Of a stretch of DNA of 64,000 nucleotides, positions 25,901 through 32,479 are shown piece after piece. Position 1 is the stretch's first letter, and each line of letters opens with the position of its first letter. The stretch comes from Symbiodinium natans (lineage: Eukaryota; Sar; Dinophyceae; Suessiales; Symbiodiniaceae): assembly GCA_905221605.1 (NCBI GenBank), contig CAJNDS010002001.1, positions 611,001 to 675,000 on the forward strand, given 5' to 3'. Under the pieces are notes generated by a model. It searched no databases. It was not told the DNA's origin and saw only the letters and a list, made by a program, of their open reading frames with translations. A program made the position numbers and the translations under genes.

Positions 25901-28900
25901 TACCCGTCATGTACGGTGGGGATATGAAAGAGGCATTTGAATAACGAGCATACCAATTGGACACCCCGCAACAAAATGTACAACCCGTCCATCATGAAAC
26001 CCAAGGCCCTAAACCGTTCAGGGTTTCGGCTTTAGGGGTTTAGGGTTTGGGGTTTAGGGTTTAGGGGTGTAGGTTAGGGTTCAGGGATGTAAGCCCTATA
26101 CACCATGACCCTAAACTCTATACCTATACCCCATGTGGGGAAGGATCCAGAAAGCAATTCGCTCAGGGTGCATACACCTAGGAAGAAAATATGGGGGTTT
26201 CCGAATTTCGGGGTACCTTCTTGGGGTCCTCATTTTAAGGGGATCCTGCTATTAGGATTACATATTGGGGGTTCCACATTTTCGTACACCCCCATATGGG
26301 TGTGTCCTGATCTGTCGACCTTCAGTCCAAGATGCACCGTCAAGACCTTGCCTCCCCTTGTTGAAGGGTTTTAGGTTTAAGTTTAGGGTGTAGGGTTTAG
26401 GGCCAGTTTAGGGTTTAGGGTTTAGGGTTTAGGGTTTAGGGTTACCCGACCCTCATCAGGCCCCCCTGCGCCACGCAAAGCGTGTCGATGTCGGAACCCG
26501 GATTGATAAGTCCCAACCTGCACAGGCGGTTGAGGGTTTAGGGTTTAGGGTTTAGATTTAAGGTTTTAGGGTTTAGGGCCTAGGGTTGGTTTAGGGTTTA
26601 GACTTTCGAGTTTGGCTGCATTTGGGCCCCCTTGTGAGAAGATAAGGGTCGCGCGCGCCCAGAGGGGCCCTCTCTAGAAGAACTCCCATTCAGGGTTTAG
26701 GGTTTAGGGTTTAGGGTTTAGGGTTTAGGGTTTCGGGTTTAGGGTGCATCATGCCGGAGGTTGGGAAATAATGGGTTTGCCTTGGGCCTACATGGATCAG
26801 AAGCCCCATGCCACTCTACATCCCAAAGCTCCTAAACCCTCAAACCCTAAACCCTAAACCCTAAACCCTAAACCCCACCTGGGTCCCAGATTTCAGGGAT
26901 GGCTTCGGCGGTTCAGGTCATAGCATCCAATCCCACCCCACCCTAACGGACCCACCCTAAACCTCTACCCCACCCGAAACCCTAAACCCTAAACCCTAAA
27001 CCCTAAGCCCTAAACCCTAAACCCTAAACCTCTACCCCACCCAAAACCCTGAATCCGAAAACCCTGAATCCTAAACCCTCAACCCTCCCAAATTGAGACC
27101 CAACCTTGCCTGAGGCGTTGGGTAGGGTTAGGATTTGTAGTACAAGAAGATGTGAACTAGCTACGGTGAGGGTTTCGGGTTTAGGGTTTATGGTTTAGGG
27201 GACTTGCCGCCCAAGCTCTTCTGCATGTTACCCAAGCTTTTATTGGCTTCGCAACCTGGTTTGGGATAGGACCCTAAACCCTAAACCTATCGAAACGCGA
27301 TGATGCTAGCCTTCAAGCGATTTCTGGTTTCGGGCTTCGCGTCCTGTATGAGCCAAAGGTGAAGATCTTGGCTCCCGCGGTGCGAGCCAGCTCCTCCTTT
27401 AATCGCAGGCTCACACGAGTTTAGGGCATAGTAGGGCCCCAGGGCTCAGGGTGGGGGGGGCGGGTGGTTTTAGGGTTTAGGGTTTAGGGTTTACCACATA
27501 AACATAAGGATCCTACTATTGGGGTATAAGGGTCCCCTATAAGGGGGATTCCGAAAAAAAAACCTGTTTGTAGGATCCTTCTGTTTAGGTGGCCTTTTGG
27601 ACCCCCACATAGGGCCCCAAACCCTAAACCCTAAACCCTAAATCCCACACCCTGCCTCCTAAAACCCTAAACCCTAAGCCCCAAAATAGCCATAAACCCT
27701 AAACCCTAAACCCTAAACCCTAAACCCTAAACCCTAAACCCTAAACCCTAAACCCCGTGCCCCAAACCCTAAGCCCTGGGGCTTCGGGGGTATGACCTTG
27801 CCCTGCAAGGCTCGGTATACGCGAAGCCCAGTGGCTTGTGGTTTTGGGGCGCGAGGTTCGGGATTCGTTTTAGCGTTTCACATCCTGGAGCGTTCAAAAA
27901 AAAACCAAGGCCCCTCAGCCCTGCGTCCTAAACCCTCAGCCCTGAGCCCTAAGCCCTGAACCCCAAACCCTAAACCCCAAGCAGCCCAAGCACTAAACCC
28001 TGAAACATGAACTTCTCAGGTTGTTTTTTTGCTTTAATTGTACTTAACTAAGGTGCTGGTTCATCTTTAGGGGGGGTGTGTTGAGGCTAAACGCTGCAGG
28101 GTTTGGGGCTTAGGGATTAGGGTTCAGGGCCCAGCTCGACCCCAAGGCCTGTAGTTGCCTAAGCAGCCCTTACCTTGAGGACCAAAGGAACCCCCAAAAT
28201 TGGGATCGGATACTCTGTGCTCGTATAAGTCCTGTTAAGGTGATATGACCTGTTAAGGTGACATGAACATAAACCTTTTGGGGTTCAGCTGGTCGCCAAG
28301 GTATACTGTAGGAGGTTGAACAAACTACCAAAGCCCCCAAGTCCTTAAGGGCCCGTCGAACCCCTAGGTACGTAGTTGGAATGCAGCGCGAGCTGCCAAG
28401 AAGGTGCACTTAGAACCTGACTAAGGTTTGCCTTGAGCTTTCAAGAAAGCCACAAAACCCGAAAACCTCCATCTTTGTGCCTTTTAGCATGTAGGGTTTG
28501 GGGTTTCGGGAATCCCGACAGCTCAATGCGCAAGCGTGCTCCTGACCCTGGGCCACGCAGACCTGCGGGGATCTTTAAGGGCTGGGGGCTTTGGGCTTCA
28601 GAGCTTCGGGTTTCGGGCTTGTGGGTATGGGACCTACATCCTATGAACCACAAGACCTAAGGCCGTAAAGTCCTTCTAACGCCCTAGCAATTACGAATAC
28701 CGAGCTGGGCTAAACCCTAAACCCTCAACCCCGAGTTAATCTCAGCGCGACCTAAACCCTGATGAGCCCTATAAAGGTCTACTTGGTGAACAGGCTACAC
28801 TTTATTCCCCGAGTGTACAAGACGACTACAACACAGGGGGTTGCAAAAACACCCCATGTTGCATCTATTCATCCGATCTAGGGTTATCGTTTTTCTTCTT

Positions 28901-29343
28901 ATCGTTTTACAGATTTTGATGGAACCAGCCTACAACTTCATGGCTTAGAAACGAAAGTTTCTGTGAGAAAACGCCGAGATTTGTATTAATTTGTAGTACA
29001 AGCTTATCGTACTTTTCAGGATTGTGGGCTTCAGGGCACTAAGCCCACGGGTCTTACCTCCGGTAGTTGCGAGTAAACGGTGGTCTGCGTTGAGGATCTA
29101 GGGTCATCATCCGTGGCTGAGGATCTTTGTGATATGGGAATGTAGGGTTTCCTTTTACTACACACCCTAAACCCCAAACCCTAAACCCGAAACCCTAACC
29201 CTAAACCCTAAACCCTAAACCCTAAACCCTAAACCCTAAACCCTAAACCCTAAGCCTAAATCCTCATCCCCGACCTCCTGAACCCACTGGAGGACAATGC
29301 GCCGGAGCTCGACCAGCACGGCCGCCCGGAACCGCATCTTTTC
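1094..29343 (-). CDS. Poly(A) polymerase (canonical, nuclear type), 21 exons, 5' end missing
   Basis: The enzyme adds poly(A) tails to mRNA 3' ends. I joined 21 small exons on the minus strand, each listed below. Their reading frame and splice phase fit at all 20 junctions, and the joined protein runs through the family in the right order: helix before the catalytic core, [15 protein letters not shown] (first two catalytic Asp), [18 protein letters not shown] (third catalytic Asp), [79 protein letters not shown] and GWIESKLRQLV. About 340 codons are placed. The N-terminal segment is not found and the C-terminal RNA-binding region would lie left of 1.09 kb. Donors are GC (12), GT (6) and GA (2); 18 of 21 exons begin with G. 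All three catalytic Asp survive, so nothing suggests a pseudogene. Right-hand neighbours on the same strand are unrecognised exons at 30-31 kb. Confidence 0.9.
1525..1597 (+). repeat. (CCCTAAA)n array
   Basis: About ten near-perfect units in a poly(A) polymerase intron. Confidence 0.95.
1868..1896 (-). CDS. Poly(A) polymerase exon 20
   Basis: Encodes VFTKWTGWI plus split Glu, the W.GW(V/I)ES motif. Acceptor CCAG|G, donor GC. Confidence 0.82.
2331..2749 (-). pseudogene. Unrecognised ORF remnant in poly(A) polymerase intron
   Basis: A repeat-free block open in overlapping minus-strand frames, one of 84 and one of 96 codons, suggesting an old coding segment with a frameshift. One frame contains LVHCN, also seen in the fragment at 11.63-11.91 kb, so the two may be decayed copies of one domain. 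No function can be assigned. It lies between exons 19 and 20 of the polymerase, whose frame does not need it. Confidence 0.3.
2904..3041 (+). repeat. (CCCTAAA)n array
   Basis: About 20 near-perfect units, intronic. Confidence 0.95.
3538..3638. mobile_element. MITE-like element, family D
   Basis: About 100 bp with imperfect terminal inverted repeats, TACTTAAGAACCCCC at the left and TCTTAAGCAATTGGTA at the right. Related copies lie at 16297-16401 and 21391-21498. Confidence 0.7.
3922..3988 (-). CDS. Poly(A) polymerase exon 19
   Basis: Encodes [20 protein letters not shown] then PQ, the FF..YK.FL.IEV.. strand. Acceptor GCAG|G, donor GC. Confidence 0.82.
4062..4547 (-). pseudogene. Endonuclease/exonuclease/phosphatase-domain fragment (LINE-like)
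   Basis: Open for about 160 codons without introns, unlike the surrounding gene. It contains [10 protein letters not shown] near the start (the GDxN metal/phosphate motif), then [23 protein letters not shown] (the SQIDFI stretch typical of this fold) and [11 protein letters not shown] (the catalytic H near the end, normally H in a D-H pair). The order fits the C-terminal half of an EEP nuclease such as those of non-LTR retrotransposons. No ATG is needed and the N-terminal half and any reverse transcriptase are absent, so this is a fragment lying in the intron between polymerase exons 18 and 19. A decayed cellular EEP gene is the alternative. Confidence 0.65.
5646..5683 (-). CDS. Poly(A) polymerase exon 18
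   Basis: Encodes [12 protein letters not shown] plus split Arg, the W..L/I.....PFF approach. Acceptor CAG|G, donor GC; joining to exon 19 gives YRPLPFF. Confidence 0.7.
5937..6156 (-). other. Unrecognised ORF in intron
   Basis: Two overlapping minus-strand frames (67 and 71 codons) are open through a repeat-free block. Composition looks protein-like in both, so the frame cannot be chosen. It lies between polymerase exons 17 and 18 and is not needed by that gene. Confidence 0.2.
7026..7120. repeat. C-rich tract
   Basis: Nearly pure poly(C) broken by A, T and G. It opens several long proline or glycine frames that are artefacts. Confidence 0.9.
7523..7577 (-). CDS. Poly(A) polymerase exon 17
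   Basis: Encodes [18 protein letters not shown], corresponding to the TL.I...E..RA..I helix after NVS. Its acceptor CAG|G lies directly beside the MITE at 7588-7689. Donor GT. Confidence 0.75.
7588..7689. mobile_element. MITE-like element, family F
   Basis: Terminal inverted repeats GGGGTTTACGAAAATAGGGG and CCCCTATTTTCGTAAACTCC; about 100 bp. Copies at 12660-12768 and 26188-26296. It lies immediately upstream (gene sense) of the acceptor of polymerase exon 17. Confidence 0.85.
8348..8408 (-). repeat. (TTTAGGG)n array
   Basis: Eight to nine perfect units in an intron. Confidence 0.95.
8566..8964 (-). other. Unrecognised ORF in intron
   Basis: A 132-codon minus-strand frame; the stretch [19 protein letters not shown] looks protein-like and follows an acceptor-like GAGCAG. 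I considered it as polymerase code, but exons 16 and 17 join in phase without it and already supply the expected helix. It may be a nested gene remnant. Confidence 0.25.
9236..9363 (+). repeat. (CCCTAAA)n array
   Basis: About 18 near-perfect units, intronic. Confidence 0.95.
9648..9680 (-). CDS. Poly(A) polymerase exon 16
   Basis: A 33-nt exon encoding [10 protein letters not shown], the invariant MNST.NVS motif. Acceptor CAG|G, donor GC. The intron upstream contains the MITE at 9723-9820. Confidence 0.88.
9723..9820. mobile_element. MITE-like element, family E
   Basis: About 98 bp, from AATGTACCTAAATAGGGA to GAGTCACATGGACCC. Copies at 49759-49853 and 58098-58193 share the GGTCCATGTACC termini and the TACGTG...AAGTACCTCCT core. 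Confidence 0.75.
10126..10183 (-). CDS. Poly(A) polymerase exon 15
   Basis: Encodes [18 protein letters not shown] with split codons at both ends, matching D..H.MPIITPA.P. Acceptor GCAG|C beside a TTTAGGG array; donor GC. Confidence 0.9.
10189..10355 (-). repeat. (TTTAGGG)n array
   Basis: More than 20 units with a few variants. It directly abuts the acceptor side of polymerase exon 15. Confidence 0.95.
10618..10770 (+). repeat. (CCCTAAA)n array with CCCTAGA variants
   Basis: About 20 units including three consecutive CCCTAGA variants, which suggests local duplication. Confidence 0.95.
10979..11096 (+). repeat. (CCCTAAA)n array
   Basis: About 16 units, slightly interrupted. Confidence 0.95.
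11629..11913 (-). pseudogene. Unrecognised fragment with an HRSVA motif
   Basis: A repeat-free block open in several minus-strand frames. One frame, without an ATG, reads [17 protein letters not shown] then [15 protein letters not shown]. The C...RHRSVA pattern resembles the Cys/HRSV motif of RapZ-type domains, which I recall being common in dinoflagellate proteins. It lies in the intron between polymerase exons 14 and 15 and is probably a decayed insertion. Homology is a guess. Confidence 0.3.
12660..12768. mobile_element. MITE-like element, family F
   Basis: Second copy of the family at 7588-7689: GCGGTTTCCGAAATAAGGGG at the left and TCTCGTAAACCCGC at the right. Confidence 0.75.
12963..13037 (+). 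repeat. (CCCTAAA)n array
   Basis: About ten units, next to polymerase exon 14. Confidence 0.95.
13062..13123 (-). CDS. Poly(A) polymerase exon 14
   Basis: Encodes [20 protein letters not shown], matching W.WP.PV.L.......LG. Acceptor CAG|G; GT donor in phase 1, compatible with exon 15. Confidence 0.88.
13418..14385 (+). repeat. Compound TG-rich microsatellite
   Basis: Starts with (GTGC)n, continues as a long (TGTGTC)n block to about 13860, then degenerates through TGCCTG, TCTGCG and TCTCTGTG units to (GGTG)n at 14160-14330, and ends in a T-run followed by a G-run. All six frames are partly open, giving spurious ORFs up to 352 codons. It sits in the intron between polymerase exons 13 and 14. 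Confidence 0.97.
14824..14883 (-). CDS. Poly(A) polymerase exon 13
   Basis: Encodes [19 protein letters not shown], the QLYPNA....RFF.VY segment. Acceptor GAG|G, donor GT. The following intron contains the TG-rich microsatellite at 13.4-14.4 kb. Confidence 0.88.
15416..15536 (+). repeat. (ACCCTAAC)n 8-bp telomere-variant array
   Basis: About 15 copies of an 8-bp unit, CCCTAACA, differing from the usual 7-bp unit by a changed and added base, beside standard CCCTAAA arrays. Confidence 0.95.
15631..15866 (+). repeat. (CCCTAAA)n arrays with duplicated spacer
   Basis: Three array blocks separated by two similar spacers (CCCTACACCC then AAAAA...), the pattern of a duplicated segment. Ends just before polymerase exon 12. 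Confidence 0.9.
15877..15930 (-). CDS. Poly(A) polymerase exon 12
   Basis: Encodes [17 protein letters not shown], the GF.GG..WA.LVAR.CQ helix. Acceptor AAG|G; donor GC splits the Gln codon. Confidence 0.92.
16217..16290. mobile_element. Dispersed short element, family H
   Basis: Begins TAGTTGTCCAGTAACC and contains AAAGGTTAACCTTTGGGA; similar sequence recurs at 18361-18460 and 47251-47365. Confidence 0.6.
16297..16401. mobile_element. MITE-like element, family D
   Basis: Copy of the family at 3538-3638: ACTATGTGCTTAAGAACCC at the left, GGGTTCTTACACAAATAGTA at the right. Confidence 0.7.
16584..16659 (-). repeat. (TTTAGGG)n array
   Basis: About ten units, intronic. Confidence 0.95.
17251..17313 (-). 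CDS. Poly(A) polymerase exon 11
   Basis: Encodes [20 protein letters not shown], the FR..LR..K.WAK.RGIYSN signature of the central domain. Acceptor AAG|G; donor GT after AACGT. Confidence 0.93.
18205..18269 (-). CDS. Poly(A) polymerase exon 10
   Basis: Encodes [21 protein letters not shown], among the most conserved stretches of the family (SLNG.RV...IL.LVP). Acceptor TAG|G, donor GC in phase 2. Confidence 0.92.
18361..18460. mobile_element. Dispersed short element, family H
   Basis: TAGTTGTCCAGTGCCCTTGG start and AAAGGTTAACCTTTGGGA core, as at 16217-16290. Confidence 0.6.
19061..19085 (-). CDS. Poly(A) polymerase exon 9 (25-nt microexon)
   Basis: Encodes LKNLDDKT, continuing LL into the conserved N.D..S/T.RSLNG stretch. 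Acceptor GAG|G, donor GC. Phase fits on both sides. Confidence 0.7.
20073..20110 (-). CDS. Poly(A) polymerase exon 8
   Basis: Encodes [12 protein letters not shown] plus a split Leu codon, the family's VP..LDL.DD.LL segment. Acceptor CGCAG|A, donor GC. The acceptor lies next to a variant telomere array. Confidence 0.75.
20119..20217 (-). repeat. TTTCGGG then (TTTAGGG)n array
   Basis: Four TTTCGGG variants followed by about 11 standard units, upstream (gene sense) of polymerase exon 8. Confidence 0.95.
20480..20940. repeat. TTGC-rich diverged repeat with inverted halves
   Basis: The first half (20540-20730) is built of units like TTGCAGATTTTTTGCG on the plus strand; the second half (20800-20935) has the complement, GCAAAAAATCTGCAA, several times. 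G/C-rich blocks (GGGGGCCC, GGGGCCCCGGGGCCCC) lie near both ends. The two halves could form an imperfect hairpin. The long frames it opens are rich in C, F and Q and look like artefacts. Confidence 0.75.
21391..21498. mobile_element. MITE-like element, family D
   Basis: Best copy of the family: TACTATTTGCTTAAGAAGCC at the left and GGGTTCTTAAGCAATTCGTA at the right. Confidence 0.8.
21552..21672 (+). repeat. (CCCTAAA)n array
   Basis: About 15 units, the first few degenerate. Confidence 0.95.
21939..21998 (-). CDS. Poly(A) polymerase exon 7 (third catalytic Asp)
   Basis: Encodes [20 protein letters not shown]; the Asp of EIDLLFA is the third catalytic carboxylate. Acceptor TAG|A, donor GT. One of three exons here not starting with G. 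Confidence 0.92.
22843..22939 (-). repeat. (TTTAGGG)n array
   Basis: About 14 units in the intron before polymerase exon 7. Confidence 0.95.
23028..23087 (-). CDS. Poly(A) polymerase exon 6
   Basis: Twenty codons, [20 protein letters not shown], matching the V..L..V..A.VP.IK strand before the third catalytic Asp. Acceptor GAG|G, donor GC, phase 0. Confidence 0.85.
23754..23886. mobile_element. MITE-like element, family G, split by an array
   Basis: Left end ACCCAGGAGTTGCCTAGG and right end GGGGCCTACTCCGCTTCCTA resemble each other's complements; a CCCTAAA array lies in the middle. Copies at 43196-43300, 47862-47977 and 54558-54687. Confidence 0.65.
24079..24099 (-). CDS. Poly(A) polymerase exon 5 (21-nt microexon)
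   Basis: Only seven codons, VLVPKLQ, between GAG|G and CAG|GA. It fills precisely the gap between the FF motif of exon 4 and the EHPDV start of exon 6, keeping phase 0. Because it is so short, the call depends on its neighbours. Confidence 0.6.
24121..24216 (-). repeat. (TTTAGGG)n array
   Basis: About 13 units, upstream (gene sense) of the 21-nt microexon. Confidence 0.95.
24976..25089. mobile_element. MITE-like element, family A
   Basis: Terminal inverted repeats CTTGGTAGCCCAGTGG and CCACTGGGCTGCCAAG. On both sides lies a similar stretch, AAGTAACACCCC followed by a C-run, as if the insertion site was duplicated or the element landed in a repeat. Confidence 0.9.
25254..25287 (-). CDS. Poly(A) polymerase exon 4
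   Basis: Encodes [11 protein letters not shown], the family's P.hV.R..FF stretch directly after CVAP. Acceptor TAG|G, donor GC. Confidence 0.8.
25453..25565 (-). mobile_element. Introner-like element, family B
   Basis: About 113 bp. In gene sense it runs from CTTTGTGGTGCTTTACTG to TAAGTGCAGCCAAG. It shares imperfect ends with three copies in the oxidoreductase gene (46916-47034, 49977-50088, 53100-53211), all in the same orientation. Confidence 0.85.
26188..26296. mobile_element. MITE-like element, family F
   Basis: Ends ATGGGGGTTTCCGAATTTCG and TTTTCGTACACCCCCAT, as at 7588-7689. Confidence 0.75.
26470..26517 (-). CDS. Poly(A) polymerase exon 3 (catalytic DID)
   Basis: Encodes [16 protein letters not shown]. 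The two Asp of GSDID are the metal-binding catalytic residues of this nucleotidyltransferase family. Acceptor GCAG|G, donor GC. Confidence 0.9.
27344..27396 (-). CDS. Poly(A) polymerase exon 2
   Basis: Encodes [18 protein letters not shown], the FGSYR nucleotide-binding motif. Ends TACAG|GA, a GA donor, in phase 2; joining to the next exon restores the Arg codon and continues [11 protein letters not shown]. Confidence 0.85.
29275..29343 (-). CDS. Poly(A) polymerase exon 1 (first exon found)
   Basis: Twenty-three codons, [15 protein letters not shown] then IVLQWVQE, matching the N-terminal helix of poly(A) polymerases (R..VL..L..IV..WV). The acceptor AG is supplied by the neighbouring array itself (CCCTAAAG|G); the donor is GT. 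Upstream coding sequence for the N-terminus was not found. Confidence 0.75.
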
Positions 29344-29447
29344 CTTTAGGGTTTAGGGTTTAGGGTTTAGGGTTTAGGGTTTAGGGTTTAGGGTTTAGGG
29401 TTTAGGGTTTAGGGTTTAGGGTTTAGGGTTTAGGGTTTAGGGTTTAG
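29344..29447 (-). repeat. (TTTAGGG)n array supplying a splice acceptor
   Basis: About 14 units ending flush against polymerase exon 1; the exon's acceptor AG is part of the last unit (CCCTAAAG|G in gene sense). Confidence 0.9.
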
Positions 29448-30029
29448 GAGACTTCTGGGTTCATTGCTTCGGGTTTTTGAGCTTGCAAGAGGGTGTAGGC
29501 TTCTTACCCACGGCTCTAAAACATCTTTTTGTTGGGAGTCCCTAAGACCCGAAACCCCAAACCCCAAACCCTAAACCCTAAACCCTAGGCCCTAAACCCT
29601 AACCCTTTTTGGGGGCTTTGGGTTTTACAAGCTGTGGGGGCTTGGGGTTAGGTTTAGGGATACGGACTGGCTTATTTTGGGTTGAAGTAAAGTGTTTCGG
29701 GGGCGATTCTCAGGCAGCGTCGTAATCCCTCACAGTCTCTAAGCCCCAAGCCCTCAGCCCTAAGCCCTAAACCCAAACCCAACTTCGAAAGCCCAAAGCC
29801 ACTTTCTTCCGAGAAGCTCCTAAAGCTCCTAAGGTCCTAAGCGCGCTGTAGCCCCTATAAGGCCCATAGCACTTAGGGTTTAGAGTATAGGGTTTAGGGT
29901 TTAGGGTCACACACCCTCCAAACCCGGCCCAAACCCAGTTCAGGAACTTGTTCGTAAGTCGTAAGTTTTCGGGGGGGGGGGGGGGGGGGGTGTCCCACTC
30001 CCTAAACCCTAAACCCTGAACCCCCACCA

Positions 30030-30975
30030 AACTCATCATGGGCGATCTCTCCGCACGACCCTCACGGAGCGAAGCCAAGGCGATGCACGACCACTCTTCA
30101 AGGGCCACTACCAGGGGTCCTCTCACTGGCAGCTAAATTGTAGAATTGATGTGGACAGCGCCGTACTCATGTTAGCGCGTGCAACCTGAAAAGGGCGTGC
30201 AACAGCGTGAAGTGGTTGGGAGTCCTTGCAGTTGCTTTTCAAGCAACGCAGCTGCATGTCCCTCGCTTCACCCGTGTCAATACTTGCGTCAGTCTCCTCT
30301 GGTTCCTCTTCAAAACTCGAGAGCATCAAAACTTCCTCTGGTTTCTCTGGCTTTTTTGATGAAGCAATGACGCCTCGGAGCTCGGCGAGAGCACTTCCTC
30401 TGGTTCCGCCTCGGAGGTCGGCAAGAGCGGCATCAAAACTTCCTCTTGCTGCTCTGCGACCTTGGCGAAGAGCCTCCTTGTGGCCCACTCGGCGGTCCAA
30501 GATTCGACGTCCGACTGCGACACCCTAAACCCTAAACCCTAAACCCTAAACCCTAAACCCTAAACCCTAAACCCTAAACCCTATGAAGGGGGAGGGGAGT
30601 TGGCAGAAAGGAGGAGGTCAAGGCTGAAGACCTGTTGCTCTCCCACCCTCTGAAGACGGAGCACAAACCTCATCCACACCTTACGAGGGGCCCGGAGTTA
30701 GGGTTTAGGGTTTAGGGTTTAGGGTTTAGGGTTTAGGGTTTAGGGTTTAGGGCCTAGCTTAACGTTGCGGGGTGCCCTCTCGAAACATTCTTGGAATGTC
30801 TACTTGTGTGGACCGACCCCAAATCCCCAAACCCTAAAACGCCTTAGGCGGTTTAGGGTTTTTGGGGTTTAGGGTTTAGGGTTTAGGGCAACGTGCAGCC
30901 GCCTTGAATTACACCTCTCAAACTGAGCGTGGCCTCGGTCTCCAGCGGGGCATCCCGTTTCATCTCCTGCTCCGC
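30030..30975 (-). CDS. Exon-like segments of an unrecognised gene
   Basis: Several repeat-free minus-strand blocks look coding: about 30900-30975 (AEQEMKRDAPLETEATLSL), about 30600-30690 (WMRFVLRLQRVGEQQVFSL), 30443-30523 (WATRRLFAKVAEQQE), 30123-30335 (EVLMLSSFEEEPEET) and about 30030-30120 (LVVALEEWSCIALASL). The third and fourth join in frame if 30336-30442 is removed; that stretch is bounded by direct repeats of GAGGAAGTTTTGATGC with GA...AG ends. I recognise no family. It could be an upstream neighbour of the poly(A) polymerase or its divergent N-terminus. Confidence 0.4.
30336..30442 (-). other. Probable 107-nt GA-AG intron with direct-repeat ends
   Basis: GAGGAAGTTTTGATGC occurs at both ends. 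Removing one copy plus the interior restores one frame across QQE|EVLM, while leaving it in shifts the frame. Confidence 0.55.
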
Positions 30976-32053
30976 ACTCCCTAAACCCTAAACCCTATAC
31001 CCTATGCCCCAAACCCTAAACCCTAAACCTCCTAAACCCTTAAAACCCTAAACCCTAAACCCTAAACCCTGAACCCCTAACCCTAAACCCTAAACCCTAA
31101 ACCCTAAACCCTAAACCCTAAACCCTAATTATGCATTGGAAGTTCCAACCTTCAAGGGTTCGGGGTTTCGGGTTTAGGTCTTGGAGTTTAGGGTTTAGGG
31201 TTAGGGGTTTCGGGTTTAGGGTTTGGGGATTGGGGTTTAGGGTTAAGGGTTTAGGGTTGAGGGATTCGAGTTTAGGGTTTGGGGTTTAGAGTTTAGGGTT
31301 TAGGGCTCGGGGTCTGTCTATATAAGCTTGTAGGGGTCTACAGGCTTAGGGTTTAGGAAGAACTTCAAGGTTTAGAAGTTCTGACTTTAGAGTTTCAGAT
31401 TTAGAAGCTTGGTGTTTACTTGGGAGTTTTCGGCTTCTGGAAGTTTAGAGTTTCAGGTTTAAGGATTAGGCGCTCGAAGCTTAAATGTTGCAAGGGCTTG
31501 AGGCCCTTTATGAAAGCCTAAACCCTACCTGCACACCCAAGGGCCCCCTAATACCTTAATAAGGGCCACGAAGGTACGTTAATGGGGGCATTGAGGGCCC
31601 TAAACCCTAAACCCTAAACCCTAAACCCTAAACCCTAAACCCTAAACCCTAAACCCAAAGGGTACTTTGGGGGTGCAGGTAAGGTCGGCGTCGACAGCCT
31701 TTTTCCACCGACCGCAGTCACAGGCTCGCAGATTGCAAGCTCTACACGGTAAGGTCAGGGCTTGGGGCTAGGCTGGCTAGGCTGGCTAGACTCTAAACTT
31801 AAACCCGTGAACCCTATTATAACCCCCGTAAGCTCTGCATTTTAACTGAAGTCCGAAGGGGAAGTCCGCTCCCACACCCTGAACCCTTAGTTGGGCCATC
31901 TTGCCGGGGGTGTAGGGTTTTTAGGGTTTAGGGTTTAGGGTTGAGGGTAGAATCCCAAATTGACCAGCTGAGCTCTAGGACAAAACAGGTCAACCTGAAG
32001 GTTACCTGCGTCGCACATCTCTTGCGCCAACCCCAACACCAAAAACTCCAAAC

Positions 32054-32190
32054 CCCTAAACCTAAACCCTAAACCCTAAACCCTAAACCCTAAACCCTAA
32101 ACCCTAAACCCTAAACCCTAAACCCTAAACCCTAAACCCTAAACCCTAAACCCTAAACCCTAAACCCTAAACCCTAAACCCGAACCCCTA
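32054..32190 (+). repeat. (CCCTAAA)n array, retrotransposon target
   Basis: About 19 units ending in degenerate CCCCTAA units where the LTR element begins; the array resumes at 42103 on the other side. Confidence 0.95.
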
Positions 32191-32197
32191 ACCCCTA

Positions 32198-32418
32198 TGC
32201 GGAGCTGCTGCTGGTATTGTAGAAAAGAGTTAGTGTTGGGAGTTGGAAGGGTTAATGAACCCGGAAAACATGTTTGGCTCAAGACTGGGCCATGTGCCTG
32301 GTAGTAAAAGGTGAGTGCCCTGCGGTTTGGGTTTGTTGTGTGGTTGATCCAGGGAAATCAAGGGTTTCTGTTGGGGTTGACTGTTTGGTTTCTCGTCCCC
32401 CTTCGGTTTCCCCCCGTA
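32198..32418 (+). repeat. 5' LTR
   Basis: Starts TGCGGAGCTGCTGCTGG and ends TTTCCCCCCGTA; 220 of 221 bases match the 3' LTR. It begins TG as expected but ends TA rather than CA. The exact right edge is set by where the two copies stop matching. Confidence 0.93.
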
Positions 32419-32430
32419 GGTTATGAGCCC
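32419..32430 (+). other. Primer-binding site, tRNA-Met anticodon-arm type
   Basis: GGTTATGAGCCC directly follows the 5' LTR. Its complement, GGGCTCATAACC, reads as an anticodon stem-loop with CAT, as in a methionine tRNA. Drosophila copia is known to prime with a 5' half of initiator tRNA-Met annealed at this region, so half-tRNA priming is inferred here. Confidence 0.6.
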
Positions 32431-32479
32431 AAATTAGGCTCCCTGTGGGTTGGTTAAGATTTTGTCTTTGTTTGGTGCC

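Noticed and set aside
28433-28660. ORFs on both strands near 28.4-28.7 kb
   Set aside because: Short, opposed and partly made of telomere-like units; no motif or splice context supports either.
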